Positions 8,086 through 17,404 of a DNA stretch of 64,000 bases are shown in pieces. How positions within the stretch are numbered: position 1 is the stretch's first letter; every line of letters starts with the position of its first letter. The notes below the pieces were generated by a model. That model had not been told where the DNA came from. It saw only the letters and a list, made by a program, of their open reading frames with translations, and did no database searches. Position numbers and translations under genes: made by a program. Source of the DNA: Streptomyces endocoffeicus (GTDB lineage Bacteria > Actinomycetota > Actinomycetes > Streptomycetales > Streptomycetaceae); the NCBI RefSeq assembly GCF_016741935.1, contig NZ_JAERRG010000007.1, forward strand, positions 62,001-126,000, written 5' to 3'.

Positions 8086-8532
8086 ATGATCGGAGCGGAG
8101 CCCGGGACATGTCGGGCCGCGGCCCGCTGGCCGTGGCTCGCTCTGGTGCTGGTCGCGCTGATCCATGTGGTGGCCTGCGCCCATGGCCCGCTGGCCGGGG
8201 GTTCCGGGCGGACGGACATCATCACCGTGACGGGCCTGGCTCCGCATGTCGTGTCACACGGCGCGTCCGAGCACGCCGCGAAGGAAGCGGAGAAAGCAGA
8301 GAAAGCGGACTCCTGCGGCGGACAGCATCACGGCCCCCAGCAGTGCGCCGGTTTCGACGAGCCGACGTGGGCGCAGGCGGGCCGGGGCAAGGAGCTGATG
8401 CCGCAGCAGGGGCCCCCGCACACCGAAGCGGTCGGGGGAGTGGCACCGGGGCGGGCTCCGCCGGTCCGGGAGGTCGAGGTCCCGCGGCCCGGTGGCGGGC
8501 AGCGGGCGGCGTTGCAGGTCTGGCGGAACTGA
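8083..8532 (+). CDS. Small Cys/His-containing putative lipoprotein
   Basis: 149 residues from GTG 8083 (an ATG follows directly). The N-terminus has basic residues, a hydrophobic run and VVAC, which fits a lipobox. The mature part contains CGGQHHGPQQC, a possible metal-binding cluster, an Ala/Glu/Lys coiled stretch, and a C-terminus RAALQVWRN that I recall from other Streptomyces proteins in this position. It precedes the cysteine-synthase-like and MFS genes and probably belongs with them. No function is known to me. Confidence 0.65.
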   Translation: MMIGAEPGTCRAAARWPWLALVLVALIHVVACAHGPLAGGSGRTDIITVTGLAPHVVSHGASEHAAKEAEKAEKADSCGGQHHGPQQCAGFDEPTWAQAGRGKELMPQQGPPHTEAVGGVAPGRAPPVREVEVPRPGGGQRAALQVWRN

Positions 8533-8616
8533 CGGAGCCCCGCCGCGCCGCCGCGCGAGGCGTCCGCCTCGAGTGCCGGTGCGGCGACGAGCTGTGCCCT
8601 GCCCCCTCACCCTGTA

Positions 8617-8654
8617 CACCGCCGTTTCGACGTGCGTCGACGGCGGTGGGAGAG
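8617..8654 (+). promoter_or_regulatory. Hairpin abutting the ribosome binding site of the cysteine-synthase-like gene
   Basis: CACCGCCG...CGAC pairs with GTCGACGGCGGTG (right arm 8636-8648) around GTGC, with a 2-nt bulge. The right arm runs straight into the ribosome binding site GGGAGAG (8648-8654). Upstream, in the gene's frame, is a Cys-rich stretch CRCGDELC. A translational attenuator is possible but not shown. Confidence 0.4.
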
Positions 8655-8663
8655 CCGTCACCG

Positions 8664-9821
8664 ATGAAACCTCACCCGCTGTCCTGTGCCCTCGACTCCG
8701 CGTCCGCTTCCCCCGCCCAGTTGCTCGCCGCCTCGGCGCGGTCGGCCGCCCATCCGTCCGCCCTGGTGGGCGACACGCCCGTGTTGTGGGTGGGTGAGCC
8801 GTTCACTCCCGCCGGACGCGGATTCTGGGCCAAGCTGGAAGGCCACAACCCGGGCGGTATCAAGGACCGCACTGCCCCGTACATGGTGGCCGCCGCCCGG
8901 GAACGCGAGGCGCTGCCGCCCGGTGCCCGGATCGTCGAGTCCACCTCCGGCACCCTCGGCCTCGGCCTGGCCCTGGCCGGCATCACCTACGGCCACCCCG
9001 TCTCGCTGGTCACCGACCCCGGGATGGAGGCCCAGGTCGCCGGGCTCCTACGGGCCTACGGGGTCGACGTCCACACGGTGACCACGCCGCATCCGGAGGG
9101 GGGCTGGCAACAGGCCCGCCGCGAAAGGGTCGCCGAACTGCTCGCCCGCCACCCGGACGCGTGGTGCCCCGACCAGTACCACAACCCGGACAACGTGGCC
9201 GCCTACCGGCCGCTCGCACACGAACTGGTCGCCCAGCTCGGCCGGATCGACACCCTCGTCGTCTCGGTCGGCACCGGCGGCCACTCCGCGGGCACCGGCC
9301 GCGTACTGCGCGCCTTCTTCCCCACGCTGCGGGTGGTCGGCGTGGACACCTGCGCCTCGACCATCTTCGGCCAGCCCGCCGGCACCCGGCTGATGCGTGG
9401 CCTGGGCTCGTCCATCTACCCGCGCAACGTCGCCTACGACATGTTCGACGAGGTCCACTGGGTCGCCGCCCCCGAGGCCGTATGGGCCGCCCGCACCCTG
9501 GCCCGCACCCGGTACGCCACCGGCGGGTGGAGCGTCGGCGCGGTCGCCCTGGTCGCCCGCTGGATCGCCCGCACGTCCCCCGCCGAGCAGCGCATCGCGG
9601 CCGTCTTCCCCGACGGCCCGCACCGTTACGTCTCGACCGTCTTCGACGACGACTACTGCCGCGCCCACCAACTCCTCGGCCACGAACCGCCCGACGACCC
9701 GGACGAGATCGCCGACCCCGCCCAGGCGGTGGTCACCCGCTGGACCCGCTGCCGCACCGTCACCCGCCCCCGCCCCCACCCCGGCAAGGGAGACCTGAGC
9801 CTGGCGGGAGCGGCCCGGTGA
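8664..9821 (+). CDS. PLP-dependent cysteine synthase family protein (Cds1-like)
   Basis: Fold-type II PLP enzyme of 385 residues. Lys67 in GGIKDRTAP is the expected Schiff-base lysine. STSGTLG is the substrate/phosphate loop and SVGTGGHSAGTG the PLP-phosphate loop. It resembles the mycobacterial Cds1 group (cysteine desulfhydrase) more than CysK, but this is from memory. ATG 8664 follows GGGAGAG. Its stop overlaps the MFS start by 4 nt (GTGA), so enzyme and transporter are made together. Role in cysteine or sulfide metabolism is inferred. Confidence 0.85.
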   Translation: MKPHPLSCALDSASASPAQLLAASARSAAHPSALVGDTPVLWVGEPFTPAGRGFWAKLEGHNPGGIKDRTAPYMVAAAREREALPPGARIVESTSGTLGLGLALAGITYGHPVSLVTDPGMEAQVAGLLRAYGVDVHTVTTPHPEGGWQQARRERVAELLARHPDAWCPDQYHNPDNVAAYRPLAHELVAQLGRIDTLVVSVGTGGHSAGTGRVLRAFFPTLRVVGVDTCASTIFGQPAGTRLMRGLGSSIYPRNVAYDMFDEVHWVAAPEAVWAARTLARTRYATGGWSVGAVALVARWIARTSPAEQRIAAVFPDGPHRYVSTVFDDDYCRAHQLLGHEPPDDPDEIADPAQAVVTRWTRCRTVTRPRPHPGKGDLSLAGAAR

Positions 9822-11158
9822 GGAGGATCCTGTCGCAGACCCGCTCATTCAGCCCGGCCGCGCGGCTGCTGATGGCGAACCAGTTCGCCATCAATCTGGC
9901 CTTCTACATGCTCATGCCCTACCTCGCCGCCCATCTCTCGGGAGGTCTGGGGCTGGCGGCATGGGCGGTCGGCCTGGTCCTCGGTGTGCGCAACCTGTCC
10001 CAGCAGGGCATGTTCCTCATCGGCGGCACCCTCGCCGACCGCCTCGGCTACAAGACCCCGATCCTGACCGGCTGCGTCCTGCGCACCGGAGGGTTCGCCC
10101 TGCTCGGCTGGGTCGACAGCCTCCCCGCCCTGATCGCGGCCTCAGCGGCGACCGGATTCGCCGGCGCCCTGTTCAACCCGGCCGTACGCGCCTATCTCGC
10201 CGCCGAAGCGGGCGAACGCCGGGTGGACGCGTTCGCCCTGTTCAACGTCTACTACCAGGCCGGCATGCTGCTCGGCCCACTGGTCGGACTCGCACTGCTG
10301 GCCGCCGACTTCCGCGCCGTGTGCACCACAGCCGCCGTCATCTTCGCGGCCCTGAGCGTGCTCCAGGCCCGCACCCTCCCCGCCCACCACGACACCGACG
10401 CCCACCCCCGGACAGCGGACGCTCACCGGACAGCGGACGCCCACCGGACAGCGGACGCCCACCGGACGGCAGGAGCTCACCGGACAGCGGCCGGGAACGC
10501 GGGCCCGCCAACCGTGTGGAAGCAGTGGCGGCGGGTCGTCTCCAACCAGCCGTTCCTGCTGTTCTCCGCGGCGATGACCGGCTCCTACGTGCTGACCTTC
10601 CAGGTCTACCTGGTGCTGCCGCTGGCCGCCGATGCCGCCCTCGGCGCGGACGGCACGAGAGCGACGAGCGGGCTGTTCGTCATCTCGGCCGCGGTGGCGG
10701 TGGCGGGGCAGCTGCGACTGACCGGCTGGGCCAAGCGGCGCTTCACTCCCCACCAGGCACTGGCCGCCGGGCTCGCCGCGATGGGCGCGGCGTTCGTGCC
10801 CCTGGCCCTCACCCCCGCCGGGTCCGCGATCGGGTCCCTGACGGCTCTCGCCGTATCCGTGGCCGTACTCGCCGCGGCCGGGGCAGTGGTCTACCCCTTC
10901 GAGATGGACACCGTCGTCGCACTGTCCGGGAACGAACTGGTCGCCACCCACTACGGCCTCTACAACACCGTCTCCGGCTTCGGCATCACCCTGGGCAACC
11001 TCGCCCTGGGCGCACTCTGGGACGCCGCCCACGCCGACGCCCCCTGGCTGGTGTGGGCCGCCCTCGCGGTGACCGGAGCCGCGTGCGCGACCGCGGTCAC
11101 CGCACTCGCCCGGACCGGCCGCCTCCGCCCCCACCCCGTCCGGCCCGCTCCCGCCTGA
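9818..11158 (+). CDS. MFS transporter
   Basis: Major facilitator of 446 residues with about 12 hydrophobic segments in two halves. The loop motif GGTLADRLGYK follows TM2. The central cytoplasmic loop (about residues 190-228) carries a His/Arg/Thr/Ala repeat encoded by an 18-bp tandem array. GTG 9818 overlaps the stop of the PLP enzyme. Coupling suggests export or import of that enzyme's substrate or product, for example cysteine or a derivative; the substrate cannot be read from sequence. Confidence 0.9.
   Translation: MRRILSQTRSFSPAARLLMANQFAINLAFYMLMPYLAAHLSGGLGLAAWAVGLVLGVRNLSQQGMFLIGGTLADRLGYKTPILTGCVLRTGGFALLGWVDSLPALIAASAATGFAGALFNPAVRAYLAAEAGERRVDAFALFNVYYQAGMLLGPLVGLALLAADFRAVCTTAAVIFAALSVLQARTLPAHHDTDAHPRTADAHRTADAHRTADAHRTAGAHRTAAGNAGPPTVWKQWRRVVSNQPFLLFSAAMTGSYVLTFQVYLVLPLAADAALGADGTRATSGLFVISAAVAVAGQLRLTGWAKRRFTPHQALAAGLAAMGAAFVPLALTPAGSAIGSLTALAVSVAVLAAAGAVVYPFEMDTVVALSGNELVATHYGLYNTVSGFGITLGNLALGALWDAAHADAPWLVWAALAVTGAACATAVTALARTGRLRPHPVRPAPA
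10402..10490 (+). repeat. 18-bp coding tandem repeat in the MFS central loop
   Basis: About five in-frame copies of CACCGGACAGCGGACGCC with few substitutions, encoding the six-residue unit AHRTAD. The length is a multiple of three, so copy number can vary without breaking the gene. Confidence 0.85.
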
Positions 11159-11187
11159 CCGCCCGTCCAGCGAGAGTCGATCACTTA

Positions 11188-11201
11188 CCGGGATGTCCCG
11201 G
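11188..11201. terminator. Weak hairpin between convergent MFS and amidase genes
   Basis: CCGGGA-TG-TCCCGG in the 46-bp convergent gap. Short arms and no U-tract. Confidence 0.3.
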
Positions 11202-11204
11202 ACC

Positions 11205-12644
11205 TCACCCGCTCACCCCCGGCTGTGGGCCGGTGCCGGACACCTGGGGCCAGCGCTCGTACCACCGCTGGTCGGCCTCCAGCTGGGCGGCCAGCGAGAT
11301 GAGTACGGGCTCGCTGTCGGCCGGGCCGAGGAACTGGGCGCCGAGCGGCAGTGTGCGGTGCTCGGGGTCGGCGAACCCGGCGGGCACGTTCATCGCGGGC
11401 CAGCCCAGCACGTTCCACGGCCAGGCGTACGGACACGACGCGATCATGGCCCGATCCGTACGCCACCCGGACAGACCGGCCATGGCCCCGATCCGCAGCG
11501 GCGGCGTGGCCGTCGTCGGGGAGAGGACCACGTCGAAGCGCTCGAAGATCGCCCCGACCTGGCGCCGCAGCGGCTCCTCGTACGACCGCGCCCACCGCAG
11601 CGCGGCGCCGCCCAGCAGGCGGCCGTTGCGGACGGCGCCGCGGGTGCGGATGTCCAGCAGCAGCGGATCGGGGACCCGGCCGGACCATTCGGTGAGCCCG
11701 GCCGTGGCGCGCGGCAGGAAGGAGAAGCCCACGAGCCCGTAGCGCGGCTCGGCCTCCACCACCTCGTGGCCGAGGGCCGCCAGCCGCTCGGCGAGCCGGA
11801 CGACGGCGGCCCGCACCACCGGGTCCAGCCTCTTCGGCGTGCCGGTGAAGGCCGTCTTGAACGACAGGGCGATCCGCAGCCGCCCCGGGTCGCGGCCCAC
11901 GGCGGACAGCACGTCCACCGGCTCGGGGCAGTGCAGATCCCCCTCGCGGTTGCCGGTCGCGGCATGCAGCAGGAGCGCCGCGTCGGCGACCGTACGGGCC
12001 AGCGGGCCGTTGCAGGTGATGCCGTTGAAGGCCTCGGCGTCCGGCCAGGTGGAGATCCGGCCGCGCTGCGGCTTGATGCCGATGAGATGCGTCCAGGCGG
12101 CGGGGATGCGGACCGAGCCCGCGCCGTCCGAGCCGAGCGCGGCGGGGACCAGCCCGGCGGCGACGGCGGCCGCGCCGCCGCCGGAGGAGCCGCCGGGGGT
12201 GTGCTCCGGGCTCCAGGGGTTGCGGGTGTCGCCGAAGGCGGGGCCCTCGGTGAACGGCCACTGGCCCAGCTCGGGGGTGTTGGTCTTGCCGACGATCACG
12301 GCCCCGGCCGCCTTCAGCCGCCGTACCGCCTCGCCGTCCTCGGCCTTGGCGGGGAAGTCGCCGCAACAGCCGAAGGCGGTGGGCTCGCCCGCCACGTCCG
12401 TGTCGTCCTTGACCGCGAGCGGGACACCGAGCAGCGGCAGCCGCTCCCCCGCCGCCAGCCGCCGGTCCGCCTCGGCGGCCTCGCGCAGGGCGGCCTCGGC
12501 GCGGATGCGGCGGAACGCGTTGAGCGTGGGCTGGGTCTCGGCGATGCGCTGGAGCGACTGCTCGACCAGCGCACGGGAGGTCACCTCGCCCCCGGCCAGG
12601 GCGCGGATCTGCTCGCCCAGACCCTTGGGAATGACGCTGGTCAC
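11205..12644 (-). CDS. Amidase signature family enzyme
   Basis: Amide hydrolase of 479 residues with the complete Ser-Ser-Lys triad: Lys79 in PLAVKDDTD, the cis-Ser in GGSSGG (151-156) and the nucleophile Ser177 in SDGAGSVRI. Length and motif spacing fit a cytoplasmic amidase with no signal peptide. Similar proteins are annotated as aryl-acylamidase or GatA-like, but no gatB or gatC is near, so it is not the tRNA amidotransferase subunit. ATG 12644 has GAGGTCCAC upstream. Single gene, convergent with the MFS gene. Substrate unknown. Confidence 0.9.
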   Translation of the reverse strand: MTSVIPKGLGEQIRALAGGEVTSRALVEQSLQRIAETQPTLNAFRRIRAEAALREAAEADRRLAAGERLPLLGVPLAVKDDTDVAGEPTAFGCCGDFPAKAEDGEAVRRLKAAGAVIVGKTNTPELGQWPFTEGPAFGDTRNPWSPEHTPGGSSGGGAAAVAAGLVPAALGSDGAGSVRIPAAWTHLIGIKPQRGRISTWPDAEAFNGITCNGPLARTVADAALLLHAATGNREGDLHCPEPVDVLSAVGRDPGRLRIALSFKTAFTGTPKRLDPVVRAAVVRLAERLAALGHEVVEAEPRYGLVGFSFLPRATAGLTEWSGRVPDPLLLDIRTRGAVRNGRLLGGAALRWARSYEEPLRRQVGAIFERFDVVLSPTTATPPLRIGAMAGLSGWRTDRAMIASCPYAWPWNVLGWPAMNVPAGFADPEHRTLPLGAQFLGPADSEPVLISLAAQLEADQRWYERWPQVSGTGPQPGVSG

Positions 12645-12736
12645 CGTGGACCTCCTCGGGTGAGTTCGGCCACTCCCCCTTTACCCCAGGTGGCCGCTCT
12701 GCGCACCCTGGGCAACGGTGATGACCCTCTTCATCA

Positions 12737-12766
12737 CATTCATCACGATCACATTCATCACGATCA
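12737..12766 (+). repeat. Two 15-bp direct repeats
   Basis: CATTCATCACGATCA occurs twice in tandem (12737-12751, 12752-12766), 25 nt before the small ORF at 12791 and in AT-rich sequence. This may be a protein-binding site in its promoter. Confidence 0.6.
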
Positions 12767-12790
12767 TCGCTGAGCACAGAGGACACCCGC

Positions 12791-12937
12791 ATGACCGACA
12801 TCGCGGCGCGCCGCACCGGCCTCCACGCCCGCACCGGAGGCCCCTCCGACGGCGAGGACCACCTGTTGGAGCAGCTGCTCGGCTGGTCGCTCGTCGTCGT
12901 CCTCGCCTTGCTCACCACGCAGCTGGGCCTGTTCTGA
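12791..12937 (+). CDS. 48-residue small membrane protein
   Basis: ATG 12791 is preceded by AGAGGA with 7-nt spacing. The product has a polar N-terminal half (RTGGPSDGEDHLLEQLLG) and one C-terminal hydrophobic segment ending in TTQLGLF. Clear ribosome binding site, single membrane segment and Streptomyces codon use support a real gene despite the size. It is followed 56 nt later by the B3/B4-domain gene. Function unknown; similar mini-proteins are common and uncharacterised in the genus. Confidence 0.6.
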   Translation: MTDIAARRTGLHARTGGPSDGEDHLLEQLLGWSLVVVLALLTTQLGLF

Positions 12938-12979
12938 GTCACGCTCATCCGGTCCAGCGCACTGCACCGCACCGTATGC

Positions 12980-12985
12980 CATAGT
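12980..12985 (+). promoter_or_regulatory. Leaderless -10 element of the B3/B4 gene
   Basis: CATAGT ends 7 nt before ATG 12993, with no Shine-Dalgarno. Confidence 0.4.
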
Positions 12986-12992
12986 GGACCGC

Positions 12993-13706
12993 ATGACGTT
13001 CGACGCCCCAGCCTGGCTGGAATCCGCCACCATCGACCCCGCCGTACTCGCCCTGCGCCCCGACTACCGGGCGCTGCTCATCACCGCCGAGGGGCTGCGC
13101 CCCGGGCCCAGCGACGAGCTCAGCGAGCGGCTCCTGGCCGACGCCGAATCGGCGGCGCGGGAGCGGTTCGGGGACGGGCCGGTGGAGGAGCATCCGCATC
13201 TGGCCGCCTGGCGCGAGGCGTTCCGCGCCTTCGGCGCGAAGCCACAGCGCACCCGGCCCAGCGCGGAGGCCCTGCTGCGGCGGCTGTCCACCGGGCTGCC
13301 CCGGGTGGACCGGCTGACCGACATCTACAACGCGATCTCGGTCGGACATGTGATCCCGCTGGGCGGCGAGGACCTCGACCACTACGTGGGCGCGGCCCGG
13401 CTGGTGCGCGCCGAGGGCGACGAGACCTTCGAGACGACGGCCGGGGGCGAACCCGTGGTCGAGCACCCGGCGCCCGGCGAGGTGGTGTGGCGGGACGACG
13501 CGGGCGCCACCTGCCGCCGCTGGAACTGGCGCCAGTGCACCCGCACCCGCCTCACCCATGACACCACCCGGGCGATGTTCGTCCTGGACGCGCTGGGACC
13601 GATGGACGACATCGCGCTGAAGGCGGCCGGCGACCAGCTGATGGAGGCGCTGAGCGAGGCGAGTCCGGGGGTGCGGATCGCTTCGCGGCTGGTGGGTGGG
13701 GCGTAG
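12993..13706 (+). CDS. B3/B4 tRNA-binding domain protein
   Basis: 237-residue stand-alone protein related to the B3/B4 domain of the phenylalanyl-tRNA synthetase beta subunit. Recognisable stretches are LPRVDRLTDIYNAISVGHVIPLGGEDLD and VVWRDDAGATCRRWNWRQCTRT. In the synthetase this domain helps binding and editing; free versions are thought to be trans-acting editing or binding proteins, but biochemical evidence is thin. Start at ATG 12993 is supported by a CATAGT box 7 nt upstream; a GTG at 12984 is the alternative. Confidence 0.8.
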   Translation: MTFDAPAWLESATIDPAVLALRPDYRALLITAEGLRPGPSDELSERLLADAESAARERFGDGPVEEHPHLAAWREAFRAFGAKPQRTRPSAEALLRRLSTGLPRVDRLTDIYNAISVGHVIPLGGEDLDHYVGAARLVRAEGDETFETTAGGEPVVEHPAPGEVVWRDDAGATCRRWNWRQCTRTRLTHDTTRAMFVLDALGPMDDIALKAAGDQLMEALSEASPGVRIASRLVGGA

Positions 13707-13721
13707 CGCTGGGCGTAGCGC
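13699..13721 (+). repeat. 12-bp repeat spanning the stop codon of the B3/B4 gene
   Basis: GGGCGTAGCGC at 13699-13709 and again at 13711-13721, period 12. The first copy contains the TAG stop. Confidence 0.7.
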
Positions 13722-14160
13722 GCGGGGCGCCATCCTGGCCCGCTGGGGCGGCGCGGCCTGGGCTGCTGGGGCGGCGCGACTGCGGGGTGCCCGGCGGATC
13801 TTTCCCCTCCCCGCCCCTTCCCGTAACCAGGGGCTCCGCCCCTGGACCCCGGGTCGGCAAGCCGACCATCGCCACCGCGAACACCTGCACCAACTGGCCG
13901 AGCGCAGTCGGCACGCTAGTGCGGCCGATGAACGGAGCCTGGGGCGGAGCCCCGGTTTCGCTCCACCCCCGGACCCCGGGGCCGACCAGCCGACCGTCGC
14001 CGCCGCGAACGCGGGCGGCACGCCGACGCAGCGGACGTTCGCGCGCATCCGGGTCGTCCGGCCTGGGTCCGGGGCGGAGCCCCCACGCGGCGCAGCCGCA
14101 TATCGTCAGGTGTCGGGGAGGGGCGGGGTGGGGGAGCAGCCCGCCGCAGGCGTCAGCGGG
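13722..14160. repeat. Gene-free region with Streptomyces GC-hairpin repeats
   Basis: No convincing gene. It contains CCAGGGGC-TCC-GCCCCTGG (13827-13845) followed by GACCCCG, and two copies of GGGGC-GGA-GCCCC (about 13941-13953 and 14071-14083), each next to CGGACCCC- or GGTCCGGGG-type sequence. These look like copies of one dispersed element, probably acting as terminators for the convergent genes on both sides. Confidence 0.6.
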
Positions 14161-14376
14161 CTAGAACAGCGCCTGCTGGCCCGATGTCGGGGGTTCCTCC
14201 TCCCCGAACAGCTTTGGCGGAGTCGTGAGCAGCGGCGCGATCCGCCGCGAGCCGGGGCAGGAGATCAGCTCGTACGCGGAGCGCCGCCCCGGCGGGTCAT
14301 GGCGGGCGAAGCGCCCGCCGACGACCGCGATCTCTCGGGTGCAGACCGGGCAGGTGCGGCGGGGTGACGACGACAT
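14161..14376 (-). CDS. Small zinc-finger-like protein
   Basis: 71 residues. A CPVC knuckle at 9-12, then GGRFARHD and a second Cys in SYELISCPGS-type context (ISCPGSRR) suggest one treble-clef or partial zinc-binding fold. Hydrophobic and charged residues are evenly mixed and there is no membrane segment. ATG 14376 sits 171 nt beyond the mutase stop, so it may be the last gene of that transcript. I do not recognise a specific function. Conserved small size and codon use suggest it is real. Confidence 0.6.
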   Translation of the reverse strand: MSSSPRRTCPVCTREIAVVGGRFARHDPPGRRSAYELISCPGSRRIAPLLTTPPKLFGEEEPPTSGQQALF

Positions 14377-14547
14377 GGGTCCAGTGTCACCCAGCCCGCC
14401 GACAACGGTCCCGCGCAACCGCTCGTACCGACGCCCCGACGCCCCGGCGCCCGCCGCCGAGCCGCCCACCGGCCCAGCCGTGGCGAACCGGCACCCCAGC
14501 AACCCGGCAACTCGGCAGCCCGGTAATCCGGCCACCCGGCCGCTCGC

Positions 14548-16137
<1,590 letters not shown>

Positions 16138-16269
16138 GGGTCACGCCTCCTGATGGCTGATACCGGGTGTTCGCCCGGTACGGGGCCCTGTTCACAGCAT
16201 GCGTCGATGTTCGCCCCACGGCAGCCCCGGGAAGCATTCAGAGCAAAAAGATCAGGGGAGGGGTTTCGG

Positions 16270-17166
16270 ATGCACCGGACAGCGGTGGTCGGCACCGCGC
16301 TGGCCACGGCCACGGCGGCGGCACTGGTCGCCGGGTGCCGGCCGGGAGAGGCGACCGTGAACGGCCAGGGGCAGGAACGGCCCCAGGCCCGGACGAGTAC
16401 GAGCGCGCCCGCGCGCGAGACGCCGCCCCGGCCGCGGCGCACGTACACCCACAAGGCCAAGCCCAAGCGGGTGGCGGCGCCCCCGCCGCGCACCACGGCC
16501 CCCGCCGTGCCGCGGCGCACCGCGCCGAGGGTGGCCCCGCCGGTGATCCCCTTCGGCAGCAGCGGGGACCGGGTGCGCGAGCTCCAGGCCCGGCTGCGCG
16601 CGCTCGGCCTCTTCCACCGGAACCCGACCGGGTACTTCGGCACGATCACGCAGGCGTCGGTCAGCGCGTACCAGCGGGGCCACGGCCTCACGGCCACCGG
16701 CTCGGTGAGCCGGCGCACCTGGACCTCACTGCGCTCGGCGACGAAGCCGCCCACCCGCGACGAGCTCTACCCGCCGACCACCCTTCCGCTGGCCAAGCCG
16801 GACCCCCGGTGCCTGACCGGCCGGGTGCTGTGCATCAGCAAGACCAGCCGCACCCTGGCCTGGATGGTGGGCGGCCGGGTGGTGTCGGCGATGGATGTGC
16901 GCTTCGGCTCGGAGTACACCCCGACCCGGGAGGGGCTGTTCCAGGTCAACTTCAAGAGCCGGGACCACGTCTCGACGATCTATCACACGCCGATGCCCTA
17001 CGCGATGTTCTTCAGCGGCGGCCAGGCGGTGCACTACTCCTCGGACTTCGCCGCCCGCGGCTACAGCGGCGCCTCACACGGCTGTGTCAACGTCCGGGAC
17101 AAGAAGAAGATCGCCGCGCTCTTCGGGAAGGTGAAGGCCGGCGACAAGGTCGTTGTCTACAAGTAG
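16270..17166 (+). CDS. L,D-transpeptidase lipoprotein with peptidoglycan-binding domain
   Basis: Cell-wall cross-linking enzyme of 298 residues. The signal peptide ends in LVAGC with the lipidated Cys at 23. A Pro/Arg/Thr-rich linker leads to a PG_binding_1 repeat (about 95-160, GDRVRELQARLRALGLF), then a YkuD catalytic domain with HYSSDFAARGYSGASHGCVN. The Cys in SHGCVN is the nucleophile and the upstream His is present. ATG 16270 follows AGGGGAGGGG. Divergent from the mutase gene and followed by a strong terminator. Likely role is 3-3 cross-links outside the membrane. Confidence 0.9.
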   Translation: MHRTAVVGTALATATAAALVAGCRPGEATVNGQGQERPQARTSTSAPARETPPRPRRTYTHKAKPKRVAAPPPRTTAPAVPRRTAPRVAPPVIPFGSSGDRVRELQARLRALGLFHRNPTGYFGTITQASVSAYQRGHGLTATGSVSRRTWTSLRSATKPPTRDELYPPTTLPLAKPDPRCLTGRVLCISKTSRTLAWMVGGRVVSAMDVRFGSEYTPTREGLFQVNFKSRDHVSTIYHTPMPYAMFFSGGQAVHYSSDFAARGYSGASHGCVNVRDKKKIAALFGKVKAGDKVVVYK

Positions 17167-17248
17167 GACCGCGACCATCAATTGAGGAACCCCGACGGCG
17201 AGGACCCGGTCCGCGAGAGCGGCGCCGGTTCAGGCGCAAAAAGAGGGC

Positions 17249-17287
17249 GGCGCGGGCAGAGCCGGGGGAACGTGCTCTGCCCGCGCC
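17249..17287 (+). terminator. Strong terminator after the L,D-transpeptidase gene
   Basis: Perfect 14-bp arms GGCGCGGGCAGAGC (17249-17262) and GCTCTGCCCGCGCC (17274-17287), 11-nt loop, no U-tract. It lies between convergent genes and may serve both. Confidence 0.8.
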
Positions 17288-17404
17288 GAATGCGCGGAGC
17301 CGTCGGTACGGGGGGAACCTCGGCTCCCGCGCGGCCGATGACCAGTCGGCCCGTTTCTTTCAGCGTCACCGCTGAAAAAAACGTCACACCTGGGTGCCGG
17401 AGTC

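Noticed and set aside
11205..12644. GatA subunit of the tRNA amidotransferase
   Set aside because: The amidase fold is shared, but no gatB or gatC is nearby, so the general label amidase is safer.
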